A stretch of 24,853 bases of DNA from Treponema sp. Its GTDB lineage: Bacteria > Spirochaetota > Spirochaetia > Treponematales > Breznakiellaceae. A program made the position numbers and the translations under genes. Positions 15,154-22,307 of this stretch are shown piece by piece (position 1 is the stretch's first letter; each line of letters begins with the position of its first letter). The DNA lies in NCBI GenBank assembly GCA_031266635.1, contig JAISAN010000246.1, positions 1 through 24,853 on the forward strand. Direction: 5' to 3'. The notes under the pieces are model-generated. The model ran no database searches. It was not told the origin of the DNA and saw only the letters and a program-made list of their open reading frames with translations.

Positions 15154-16620
15154 ATGAAACGTTTTCTTCCGAATCTGAATCCTCCGTCCCCGGCGGATTA
15201 TGATGTGGCAATTATCGGCTGCGGGGTTTCGGGGGCCAACATTGCCCGGCGGCTTTCGGCTTATCAAATTAAAATTGCCGTTCTCGAAAAAGCCGCCGAT
15301 GTATCCTTTGGGACTTCCAAGGCCAATTCAGGGATCCTTCACGGCGGTTTTCATCATAATAAAAAATATCTCAAGGCCCGGCTGGAAATCCAGGGAAATC
15401 TGATGTTCGATCAGCTCCGCCGGGAACTGGATTTTCCTTTCCGGCGCTGCGGCATTATAGTGGCCGCCCTCCATGATGATGAGATGAAAGCGGTGGAACA
15501 TCTCTATATGCAGGGGGTGGAAAACGGGGCTTTGGGTATTGAGTTGTGTTCCCGGGAACGGCTGCTGGATCTGGAACCCAAGCTTTCACCTGATACGGCG
15601 GGCGGCCTCTATGCTCCCGGCGGCGGGATAATCGAGCCCTACCGTTTTGTGTTCGCCCTGGTGGAATCGGCGATGAAAAACGGGGCGGATCTATATACGG
15701 ATTTCAGGGTTTCCGCCGCGGAATACCGGGAAGGCGGGCGCTGGAAGCTGCAAAGCGAAGACGGCAGGGCCGTGGAGGCCCGGTATGTGGTGAACGCCGC
15801 GGGGCTTTTTGCCGATGAGGTTTCCCGGATCTTCGGCGGGGAGGAATTTACCATTAAACCCCGAAAGGGGGAATATTTTCTCATGGACCGGCTCACCAGG
15901 GCCTGTCCCGGCCGGGTGGTTTTCCCCGTACCTACTCCGGTTTCCAAGGGGATGCTGGTAATCCCCACGGTGGAAGGGACGGTCCTGGTGGGCCCCACGG
16001 CGGACCCCGTGGAGGACAAGGCTGATTTTGCCACCACCCCGGAACGGCTGGAACAGATCTTTGACGCGGGGAAAACCATGATCCCCTCCCTGAGCCGGAA
16101 CGATGTGATCACCAGTTTTGCCGGGCTCCGGCCCAGTCTGGGGGAAGATTTTTATATCGAGCCCTCAAAAAAGGCCCCCGCTTTTGTACAGGTGGCGGGG
16201 ATTCAGAGTCCGGGCCTTACCGCTTCTCCGGCCATTGGGGAGTATGTGAAAAATCTTCTCAAGGACATGGGCCTTAAGCTTACCGAAAAACCCGGCTGGG
16301 ACCCCCTGGTAAAAGACCGGCCCCGGTCCCGGGAGCTTTCCCCCTTTGAACTGGACGAACTTATCGCCCGGGACCCCGCCTGGGGGAATGTGGTCTGCCG
16401 CTGCGAGAATGTCAGCGAGGCGGAAATAGTCCAGGCCGTGCGGCTCGGCCATCATACCCTGGACGGGGTAAAATATTTCACCCGGGCCCAGATGGGCCGC
16501 TGCCAGGGGGGCTTTTGTACCGGTAAGATCATCAAAATTATTATGCGGGAGACCGGCTGTTCCTGGAACGAGATCACCAAACACGGCGGGGGGAGCCGGA
16601 TTCTGGAGGCGGCTTTGTGA
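15154..16620 (+). CDS. FAD-dependent oxidoreductase, GlpA-like, with BFD-type [2Fe-2S] domain
   Basis: A 488-aa DAO-family flavoprotein. The Rossmann GxGxxG lies at residues 22-27, with 'SKANSGILHGGFH' and 'VVNAAGLFADE' signatures of the GlpA/GlpD/LhgO group. Its C-terminal Cys set C415-x-C417 … C450-x4-C455 is a BFD-like [2Fe-2S] domain, as in anaerobic glycerol-3-phosphate dehydrogenase subunit A. Likely reaction: oxidation of glycerol 3-phosphate or a similar 2-hydroxy compound, with electrons passed to the next two proteins. I start at the ATG at 15154, because the frame from 15106 adds non-family sequence; the Shine-Dalgarno is weak (GGAA). Its stop overlaps the next start (GTGA). Substrate identity is uncertain, since no glycerol kinase or facilitator is nearby. 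Confidence 0.9.
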   Translation: MKRFLPNLNPPSPADYDVAIIGCGVSGANIARRLSAYQIKIAVLEKAADVSFGTSKANSGILHGGFHHNKKYLKARLEIQGNLMFDQLRRELDFPFRRCGIIVAALHDDEMKAVEHLYMQGVENGALGIELCSRERLLDLEPKLSPDTAGGLYAPGGGIIEPYRFVFALVESAMKNGADLYTDFRVSAAEYREGGRWKLQSEDGRAVEARYVVNAAGLFADEVSRIFGGEEFTIKPRKGEYFLMDRLTRACPGRVVFPVPTPVSKGMLVIPTVEGTVLVGPTADPVEDKADFATTPERLEQIFDAGKTMIPSLSRNDVITSFAGLRPSLGEDFYIEPSKKAPAFVQVAGIQSPGLTASPAIGEYVKNLLKDMGLKLTEKPGWDPLVKDRPRSRELSPFELDELIARDPAWGNVVCRCENVSEAEIVQAVRLGHHTLDGVKYFTRAQMGRCQGGFCTGKIIKIIMRETGCSWNEITKHGGGSRILEAAL

Positions 16621-17882
16621 AAGAACTGCAATACGATGGGGTGGTGATCGGCGGCGGCGCGGCGGGTATGGCCGCGGCGCTGGAACTGGAGGCCGCCGGT
16701 TTTTCCTGTGCCCTTATTGAACGGGAAGAGTACCTGGGGGGAATCCTCTTGCAGTGTATCCACAACGGATTTGGAATCCATGAATTTTCCGAAGAATTGA
16801 CGGGGCCGGAATTCGCGGAACGTTTTGTGGAAAAGACCCTGGCCTCAAAAATCGCCGTTTTCCTTAATACCACCGTAACCAGTTTTGGTACGGCGGCAAG
16901 TCCCGGCGGCAGCGCGGCATACAAGGAACTTTTCTGCGTATCCCCCGGCGGCGCCCTGCAAATTCAGGCCAGGGCCGTCATCCTGGCTATGGGCTGCCGG
17001 GAACGGAACCGGGGCAATGTGCGGATTCCCGGCTCCCGTCCCGCGGGGGTTTTTACCGCCGGCCTTGCCCAGCGGCTGGTGAACATTGAGGGGTATATCC
17101 CCGGCAGGGAAGTGGTGATTATCGGTTCCGGGAATATTGGCCTTATCATGGCCCGGCGGATGAGCTGGGTGGGCTGCACGGTGAAGGCGGTGGTGGAGAT
17201 CATGCCCTATCCCGCGGGGCTTGCCCGGAATATCGTCCAGTGCCTCCGGGATTTTGACATTCCCCTTTACCTCTCCACCCAGACAACCAGAATCCTGGGT
17301 AATGACCGGGTAGAAGGGGTGGAGCTATGTCCCCTGGAAAACGGCGTTCCGCTGCCGGAGAAGCGTTTTCGGATAGATTGTGATACGGCGCTCCTTTCCG
17401 TGGGGCTGGTTCCGGAGAATGAGCTTTCCAAGGCCGCGGGGGTGGAACTTGACGGAGCTACCGGCGGCCCCCTGGTGGATTCGAATCTTATGACCACGGT
17501 GGAAGGGGTTTTTTCCTGCGGCAATGTGCTTCACGTTCACGACCTGGCGGACTGGGCCGCCGAAGAAAGCCGCCGGGCCGGACATTATGCCGCGGAATGG
17601 CTTTTGGGCAAAGAAACCGCGGTTCAGATCCGGACCAGGGCCGGGGCCAATGTGCGGTATGTGAGTCCCGGCAGGCTGAATCCCCGCCGGGAAAACCGGG
17701 TGTACCTCCGTTCCCTGGTGGTAAAAAACGACGCGGTTCTGGAACTGCGCTGCGGCCGGCAAGTGGTGAAGACCGTCAAAAAAGGCCATGTCCAGCCTTC
17801 AGAGATGATTAGCCTGAGCGCCGGTCCCAAAGAGCTTGAAGGGATCGGCGCCGATTCATCCCTGGAATTTTCACTGGTTTAA
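16617..17882 (+). CDS. NAD(P)/FAD-dependent pyridine nucleotide-disulfide-type oxidoreductase (GlpB-like partner)
   Basis: A 421-aa flavoprotein with an N-terminal FAD motif GGGAAG (residues 12-17). It has the 'GGILLQCIHNGFGI' block typical of this subgroup and 'ILAMGCRERNRGN'. A second dinucleotide-binding motif VVIIGSGNIGLIMARR is present, along with a C-terminal 'GVFSCGNVLHVHDLADWA' FAD closure. Proteins of this type stand between a GlpA-like dehydrogenase and a DUF1667 protein in many anaerobes, in Thermotoga beside glycerol kinase. It probably relays electrons to or from the dehydrogenase. The start is GTG at 16617, overlapping the previous stop by 4 nt, so translation is coupled. The stop is followed 11 bp later by the DUF1667 gene. 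The physiological acceptor is unknown. Confidence 0.92.
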   Translation: MKELQYDGVVIGGGAAGMAAALELEAAGFSCALIEREEYLGGILLQCIHNGFGIHEFSEELTGPEFAERFVEKTLASKIAVFLNTTVTSFGTAASPGGSAAYKELFCVSPGGALQIQARAVILAMGCRERNRGNVRIPGSRPAGVFTAGLAQRLVNIEGYIPGREVVIIGSGNIGLIMARRMSWVGCTVKAVVEIMPYPAGLARNIVQCLRDFDIPLYLSTQTTRILGNDRVEGVELCPLENGVPLPEKRFRIDCDTALLSVGLVPENELSKAAGVELDGATGGPLVDSNLMTTVEGVFSCGNVLHVHDLADWAAEESRRAGHYAAEWLLGKETAVQIRTRAGANVRYVSPGRLNPRRENRVYLRSLVVKNDAVLELRCGRQVVKTVKKGHVQPSEMISLSAGPKELEGIGADSSLEFSLV

Positions 17883-17893
17883 GGAAAAGGCCC

Positions 17894-18274
17894 ATGAAAA
17901 ATCTGACCTGCATTGTCTGTCCCACCGGCTGTTCCCTTGTTGTGGAAGAAGGCCCCCCGGAGCCCGGCGGCCCCCGCTTGACCGTAACGGGAAACCGTTG
18001 TTCCCGGGGGGCCGTGTACGCGCAGGAAGAGTTCCGCGCTCCCCGGCGGGTGGTAACCGCCACCTGTCCCATCATGGAGGCGGCCGGGGGGGAACCGGGC
18101 CGTCCCCGCAGGCTGCCGGTTAAAACCACCGCCCCCTGTCCCCGGGAACGGATTCCCGCCCTGCTGGCGGATATTTACCGGATAACCGTGAGGCTCCCGG
18201 TAAAAACCGGGGATATACTTTTAGCGAACTGGCAGGGCAGCGGCATTAACGTTGCGGCGGCAAGGAGTTTATAG
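17894..18274 (+). CDS. DUF1667 protein, candidate Fe-S electron carrier
   Basis: A 126-aa protein of the DUF1667 (PF07892) type. The N-terminal C6-x2-C9-x3-C13 with C36 in GNRCSRG resembles the [4Fe-4S] motif at the start of molybdopterin oxidoreductases. This makes it a likely small Fe-S subunit of the flavoprotein pair. The C-terminal half ('LPVKTTAPCPRERIPALLADIY') is family-typical. In function it would replace GlpC of the E. coli anaerobic complex; that is inference from gene order and Cys pattern. The Shine-Dalgarno lies in AAGGAAAAGG just before the ATG. The stop TAG shares its G with the GTG start of the next gene. Confidence 0.9.
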   Translation: MKNLTCIVCPTGCSLVVEEGPPEPGGPRLTVTGNRCSRGAVYAQEEFRAPRRVVTATCPIMEAAGGEPGRPRRLPVKTTAPCPRERIPALLADIYRITVRLPVKTGDILLANWQGSGINVAAARSL

Positions 18275-18729
18275 TGGCGCGGCAAAAGGAGCAGACCCCG
18301 GAAGAATTCTGGCGGGATTATGAACAGCAAACCGGGGAAAAGGTACTGGCCCGGAGCATGGGCCGGTATCTTTCGGGCTGGGATGAATTTGACCAGTCCG
18401 GCGATACGCTCCTCTGGGGGCTTCTTATCCTTACGGACCGATCTTTCCGGTTCCATCACTTTCCCCAGACAAGCTGGCTGGACGCCCTGACCCGTTTTAA
18501 TTCCGGCGGCGTTCCGGCTAAAGAAAAGACCTTTTGTATTCCCCGGGAATGGATAAATTCTACGGAGCTGCGGCGGGAGAAAAAACTCTGGCGGCGGCTC
18601 TTTGCCCCTCATCCGCCCCTGCTGATTATCCGCTACCGGAACGGGGAGGGGCAGGAACGGGAAATTTTGGCGGAAACCGGTACGACGGCCCAGGCCCTGG
18701 CAGACCTGCCGGATTCCGAAGCCGGTTGA
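18274..18729 (+). CDS. Conserved-looking hypothetical protein, 151 aa
   Basis: I do not recognise this family. It starts at a GTG sharing one base with the DUF1667 stop, with a strong AAGGAG at 18262-18267, so it is a real, translationally coupled gene. The sequence is soluble and rich in Trp, Arg and Phe. A central beta-like stretch 'LLWGLLILTDRSFRFHHFPQ' could suggest a small PH/GRAM-like barrel, but this is only an impression. There are no transmembrane segments, signal peptide or Cys motif. As the last gene of the oxidoreductase operon it may be an accessory or assembly protein, or simply carried along. Weak stem-loops follow its stop. Confidence 0.75.
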   Translation: MARQKEQTPEEFWRDYEQQTGEKVLARSMGRYLSGWDEFDQSGDTLLWGLLILTDRSFRFHHFPQTSWLDALTRFNSGGVPAKEKTFCIPREWINSTELRREKKLWRRLFAPHPPLLIIRYRNGEGQEREILAETGTTAQALADLPDSEAG

Positions 18730-18776
18730 AGAACCAACGGGTTCTGAAACAGGCGCGAAGGTTTTCTTTATTCGCG
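18730..18776. terminator. Stem-loops between convergent operon end and pilZ gene
   Basis: AGAACC (18730-18735), loop AACG, GGTTCT (18740-18745) directly follows the stop codon. CGCGAA (18754-18759) pairs with TTCGCG (18771-18776). The stems are short and lack an adjacent T-tract on the plus strand, so the call rests mostly on context. Confidence 0.35.
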
Positions 18777-18786
18777 GCGGGGCAGT

Positions 18787-19551
18787 TCATATTTGCAATT
18801 CGTCAATGTACCTTTGCAGACACACTTTGATGTACCGGTGAATAATCAGCTTGTTGGTCTGATCCAGTTTTGCGGGATCAAAGATGAGGATACATACATT
18901 CCGATCATCCTGGCGTTTTCCGATGAGAATCGCGTCGATCATCACCATGCCGCCCCGGAGTTTCATCTGGACTCCCCGGAGTACCGAATTGGAGGGCAGG
19001 GGAGGGAAACCGGGGATTCGCGCGGCGATCCCCGCGGAACTAATATCCAGTATCTTGCCCTGAAAAAGTCCCTCCACACATTTATAATTCATCGTGGTGT
19101 AGCTGTCATCTTCGCAGAAGGCCCGGATGTATTTCCGGCGGCCTTTGGCCTCATTGGCGTGGAGCGCGCTAAGGATAATCTTGGTACTTTCCTGAATTCC
19201 CAGTTTTAGCTGAATATATCCGCAGGGTATGGACAGCGCCATAAGGTATTTTTCCATCAGGGCCCTGTCCTGGTTGTAGGAAAGAATCCCAAGCCTGGTT
19301 TCGATGGTTTTTGGGTTTTCCTGCAAAGCCCGGATATAAGCCTCCCATTGGGGTTCGGGCAGGCCCTCATCAATATTGATAAACATGATGGAACCGGGAA
19401 AACGTTCCAGAATTTTAACGGCCCGTTTATGATCCCGCAGGGTATAGGTTTCAAAACCATTCATGATAAGGATGTCCAGCATTTCTTCGTGGATAACACT
19501 GTGGGGATACAAGATAAAAACTTTTTTCCCCGATGCATTGGACTGTTCCAT
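18787..19551 (-). CDS. REC-like/PilZ domain protein, putative c-di-GMP effector
   Basis: A 254-aa protein in two parts. Residues about 9-120 look like a response-receiver fold ('KKVFILYPHSVIHEEMLDILIMNGFETYTL … IMFINIDEGLP'). The candidate phosphoacceptor is D61, but the usual acidic pair and the KP motif are absent or altered, so it may be a pseudo-receiver. Residues about 137-225 are a PilZ domain with both c-di-GMP motifs: R139-x3-R143 (in RRKYIR) and D169-x-S171-x2-G174 (DISSAG). In spirochaetes PilZ proteins affect motility. I choose the ATG at 19551, because the ATG at 19560 lies partly inside a perfect TATAAT. That -10 ends 7 nt before 19551 and there is no Shine-Dalgarno. The gene stands alone, downstream of uxaC on the same strand. 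Confidence 0.9.
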   Translation of the reverse strand: MEQSNASGKKVFILYPHSVIHEEMLDILIMNGFETYTLRDHKRAVKILERFPGSIMFINIDEGLPEPQWEAYIRALQENPKTIETRLGILSYNQDRALMEKYLMALSIPCGYIQLKLGIQESTKIILSALHANEAKGRRKYIRAFCEDDSYTTMNYKCVEGLFQGKILDISSAGIAARIPGFPPLPSNSVLRGVQMKLRGGMVMIDAILIGKRQDDRNVCILIFDPAKLDQTNKLIIHRYIKVCLQRYIDELQI

Positions 19552-19558
19552 GCCGGAC

Positions 19559-19586
19559 ATTATACATGAAGCGCCGGAAAATTCAA
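19559..19586 (-). promoter_or_regulatory. Promoter giving a leaderless pilZ mRNA
   Basis: Read on the minus strand: TTGAAT (19586 to 19581), 16-bp spacer, perfect TATAAT (19564 to 19559), GTCCGGC, then ATG at 19551. The transcription start would fall on the start codon. This promoter decides the start site chosen for the gene. Confidence 0.65.
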
Positions 19587-19630
19587 AGAGGAAAAAACGG
19601 CTTTCTTCTTTTTTCGGACTTTTGTCAGGC

Positions 19631-19667
19631 GGGGCTGTTCCAAAAACTGAAGTTTTGGAACAGCCCC
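19631..19667. repeat. 15-bp-stem palindrome, copy of the 12470-12498 element
   Basis: GGGGCTGTTCCAAAA (19631-19645), loop ACTGAAG, and its exact complement (19653-19667) form a perfect 15-bp stem. The inner 30 nt (19635-19664), loop included, equal 12470-12499, so the two are homologous copies rather than chance hairpins. It lies 3 nt beyond the uxaC stop and could end or protect that transcript, although no T-tract follows. Confidence 0.88.
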
Positions 19668-19670
19668 ATG

Positions 19671-21104
19671 TCACTGAAAATAACGTTCCGCGTTTCTAAA
19701 GGAAATGTCTTTCACCATTCCGGCAAGGAGGGGAAAATCGTTGGGAACCAAGCCGTTTTCCGCCCAGGTTCCCAGGATATTGCAGAGAATCCGGCGGAAA
19801 TATTCGTGCCGGGGATAGGAAAGAAAACTCCGGGAATCGGTGAGCATCCCCACAAAACGGGAAAGAAGCCCCACATTCCCCAGAATTTTCATCTGGGCTT
19901 CCATGCCGTCAATATGATCCAGAAACCACCAGCCGGAACCGAGCTGCAGTTTTCCCGGTATGCCGCCGCCCTGAAAAGACCCCATGATGGTTCCCATGGT
20001 ATAGAGGTCCTTGATGTTGAGGCTGTACAGAATTGTTTTGGGGAGTTTACCCCGGGATTCAAGGAGATCCAGAAAACGGGCCAGTTTTTCCGCTATCGGA
20101 TGGTCGTGGACGGCGTCATAACCCGTATCGGGGCCGAGGCGGTTAAGGGCCCGGGAATTGATGCTGCGAATGGCCGCGACATGGATCTGCATGGCCCAGC
20201 CCCGGTCCGCGTATTCTTCCCCCAGAAAATTAAGGATAAAAGTTTTCCATGACTCCGCTCCCCGGGCGTCCGGCGCTTTTCCGTCAAGGGCGGCGGCAAA
20301 AATTTCCTTAAGCTCCTTTTCCCAGCGCCCCTGATCTATGGGGGAACCCGGCCTGTCGCCGGCGGCGGTTTCAAAGGGGAGATATTCAAGGCCGTGATCC
20401 GAAATCCGGCAGCCCATTTTGTCAAAAAAGTTTATCCGGTCCCGAAGCGCTTCCAGCAGGTCTTCCGGGCCGGTAATATTCCGTCCCGCGGCCCGGCCAA
20501 GTTTTCCGGTATATTCGGCAAATTCCGGTTTTTCAATATTCATTATCCGGTCAGGCCGGAACGAGGGCAGCACCTTGCAGCTTGTTGCCCCAACGGCTTT
20601 TTTGTGCCACTCCAAACTGTCCGCGGGATCATCGGTAGTTCCTACCCCATAGACGTTGAATTTTTTGAAGATTCCGAAAACCGAAAGTTCCGGGTCCTTG
20701 TTAAGTTTTTCATTTGCCGCTTTCCAGATTGCCGGGGCGCTTTCCCGGTTCAGCGGTTCATCGATATTGAAGTACCGTTGTAGTTCCAGATGGGTCCAGT
20801 GGTACAGGGGGTTCCCGATGGTTTTGGGAACCGTCTCCGCCCAGGCGAGGAATTTATCATACGGTTCCCCGTTACCGGTAATTAAATTTTCGTCAATGCC
20901 GTTGGCCCGGAGGGCCCGCCACTTGTAATGATCCCCCCCCAGCCACATGGAAGCCAGATCGGAAAAGCGGCGGTTTTCGGCAATTTCCTGGGGATTGAGA
21001 TGACAGTGGTAGTCAAAAATTTTTTCCCCCGCCGCCGCTTCATGGTACAAGCGGACAGCCGTCTGGTTAAAAAGCAAGAAGTCCCGATCCATAAACTTTT
21101 TCAT
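19671..21104 (-). CDS. uxaC: Uronate isomerase
   Basis: Interconverts D-glucuronate and D-fructuronate, and D-galacturonate and D-tagaturonate. This is the first step of uronate catabolism, in the cytoplasm. The 477-aa product follows E. coli UxaC closely: 'MDRDFLLFNQTAVRLYHEAA' start, metal-binding FDYHCHL with H33 and H35, then AENRRFSDLASMWLGGDHYK and the late 'RFVGMLTDSRSFLSYPRHEYFRRILC' block. It belongs to the amidohydrolase superfamily. The ATG at 21104 has a strong GGGGAGG 5 nt upstream. An alternative TTG at 21122 is less likely. It lies 83 bp downstream of a transporter gene on the same strand, where a GGGGT/ACCCC stem (21151-21155 and 21168-21172) sits in the gap. No uxuA, uxaB or kdgK is in the window. 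A palindromic repeat follows the stop. Confidence 0.97.
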   Translation of the reverse strand: MKKFMDRDFLLFNQTAVRLYHEAAAGEKIFDYHCHLNPQEIAENRRFSDLASMWLGGDHYKWRALRANGIDENLITGNGEPYDKFLAWAETVPKTIGNPLYHWTHLELQRYFNIDEPLNRESAPAIWKAANEKLNKDPELSVFGIFKKFNVYGVGTTDDPADSLEWHKKAVGATSCKVLPSFRPDRIMNIEKPEFAEYTGKLGRAAGRNITGPEDLLEALRDRINFFDKMGCRISDHGLEYLPFETAAGDRPGSPIDQGRWEKELKEIFAAALDGKAPDARGAESWKTFILNFLGEEYADRGWAMQIHVAAIRSINSRALNRLGPDTGYDAVHDHPIAEKLARFLDLLESRGKLPKTILYSLNIKDLYTMGTIMGSFQGGGIPGKLQLGSGWWFLDHIDGMEAQMKILGNVGLLSRFVGMLTDSRSFLSYPRHEYFRRILCNILGTWAENGLVPNDFPLLAGMVKDISFRNAERYFQ

Positions 21105-21187
21105 CCCGGCCTCCCCTGGCAATCAGAGCCAGTTTCAAAGTTCCCCCCATGGGGTTACGGATATAATACCCCAAGCGATACTGTTTG

Positions 21188-22162
21188 TCAGCCCGGCTGC
21201 CGGTTTCTCTTCCGTCCCAAAAGCAGCCGCCCCATGATCGCCGCCATAACCTGCTGGAACACAATCCCCAGAAGGCAGGGGAGGGCCGCCGCCTGGGGGA
21301 AAAAATCAATGGCAATGGTGGTGGCGGAACTGATATTGCGGAGTCCGGTGGAAAAAAACAGGGTAATTCGTTTTTCGGGATTCAGTCTTCCCGCGGCGGC
21401 GGTAATTTTTGAAAGAACATAACTGAAGACGGTAAACGCAATGCAGCCAGCTGCGGTAAGCCAGACCCGGGGATCATCAATATGGATTATGGAGGCTACC
21501 GGCGATGTGTTGGCGGCTATTAGTGCAACCATACATAATTTGGCAAGGGGGTCAAGATAGGGACAGGCCGCATTGGGTATCTTCCCCCGGCTAATCTCGT
21601 TGATCCCCACCCCGATAATTGTAGGAATTACCACCATGCCGATCAGGGCAACGGCGATCCCCCACATGTTCAGGGATACACTGGCGCCCAATAAAAGGGA
21701 TGTGGTTCCGGGGACCACCAGAGGCGCCAGCAGGGTATCCAGCAGGATCAGGGTCAGGCAGAGGGCGCTGTCTCCGCGGAACATGGAAACCCATATAAAA
21801 CCCGAAACCGCGGTGGGGACCGAGTAGAGGAGGACATACCCCGCTATGGTATCGGGGTCGTCCGGGAAAACCAGGGGCGCGATAAGGCGTACCAGCAGGG
21901 GCATCAAAATATGGGAAGAAAGAAAAAACAAGCCTATTCCCAGGGGTTTTTTGAGGGTCCGGCTAAAATCACGAAGGGTCAGCCGCAGAGCCCCCGAAAG
22001 GGTCATAATGCCGAACAACAGAGGGACAAAGGGCCGGACCTGTATCAGGATTCGGGGAAACAGAAAGCCCGCCGCTATCCCCGAGGGGGTGAGCAGGGGC
22101 ATTAGCCGTTCAAGCCATTCGTTGATCAAACCGGCGGTTTCAGCAGAGTTTTTTTTTATCAT
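21188..22162 (-). CDS. Bile acid:sodium symporter (BASS) family transporter
   Basis: A 324-aa integral membrane protein with about 9-10 hydrophobic segments. BASS-type features include 'PLLFGIMTLSGALRL', 'LFFLSSHILMPLLVRLIAPLVFP', 'SVPTAVSGFIWVSMFRGDSALCLTLILLDTLLAP' and a conserved 'GLRNISSATTIAIDFFP' segment near the end. It probably takes up an organic anion with sodium; the substrate is not readable. Its position just upstream of uxaC suggests a uronate-related or other acid substrate, which is inference only. I start at the ATG ending at 22162. The in-frame extension to 22252 is non-family and crosses the promoter. There is no Shine-Dalgarno, and a -10 TATAGT ends exactly 7 nt before the ATG, which suggests a leaderless message. 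Confidence 0.88.
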   Translation of the reverse strand: MIKKNSAETAGLINEWLERLMPLLTPSGIAAGFLFPRILIQVRPFVPLLFGIMTLSGALRLTLRDFSRTLKKPLGIGLFFLSSHILMPLLVRLIAPLVFPDDPDTIAGYVLLYSVPTAVSGFIWVSMFRGDSALCLTLILLDTLLAPLVVPGTTSLLLGASVSLNMWGIAVALIGMVVIPTIIGVGINEISRGKIPNAACPYLDPLAKLCMVALIAANTSPVASIIHIDDPRVWLTAAGCIAFTVFSYVLSKITAAAGRLNPEKRITLFFSTGLRNISSATTIAIDFFPQAAALPCLLGIVFQQVMAAIMGRLLLGRKRNRQPG

Positions 22163-22169
22163 TAAATTA

Positions 22170-22198
22170 ACTATACTATAATAGCGGGGTATTTCCAA
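22170..22198 (-). promoter_or_regulatory. Promoter giving a leaderless transporter mRNA
   Basis: Minus strand: TTGGAA (22198 to 22193, 4/6), a 17-bp spacer, TATAGT (22175 to 22170, 5/6), TAATTTA, then ATG at 22162. A second, overlapping TATAGT lies at 22180 to 22175, with TTGAAT (22204 to 22199) 18 bp upstream of it. Confidence 0.6.
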
Positions 22199-22211
22199 AT
22201 TCAATGTACCG

Positions 22212-22227
22212 GACTGAAGTTTCAGTC
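22212..22227. promoter_or_regulatory. Operator-like palindrome between divergent genes
   Basis: GACTGAA (22212-22218), GT, TTCAGTC (22221-22227) is a perfect 7+7 inverted repeat with a 2-bp centre, midway between the transporter and SDR promoters. It is a good size for a dimeric repressor or activator. The cognate regulator is not in the window. Confidence 0.45.
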
Positions 22228-22295
22228 TGTCTACGCCGGCCGCCCGGCACATACGAAAGAGAGACAGGACACTGGGTTTTCTCTTTTATATATGG

Positions 22296-22307
22296 TATGT
22301 TTTTTAC
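22296..22307 (+). promoter_or_regulatory. -10-like box placed for a leaderless SDR mRNA
   Basis: TATGTT (22296-22301) is followed by 6 nt and the ATG at 22308, with no Shine-Dalgarno. No good -35 is seen for it. An alternative promoter, AGGACA (22266-22271) with TATATG (22289-22294), would leave a leader of only about 7 nt. Confidence 0.35.

Noticed and set aside
19558..19560. ATG at 19560 as the pilZ start
   Set aside because: This ATG overlaps the perfect -10 TATAAT, so it would lie upstream of the transcription start. The ATG at 19551 fits better.
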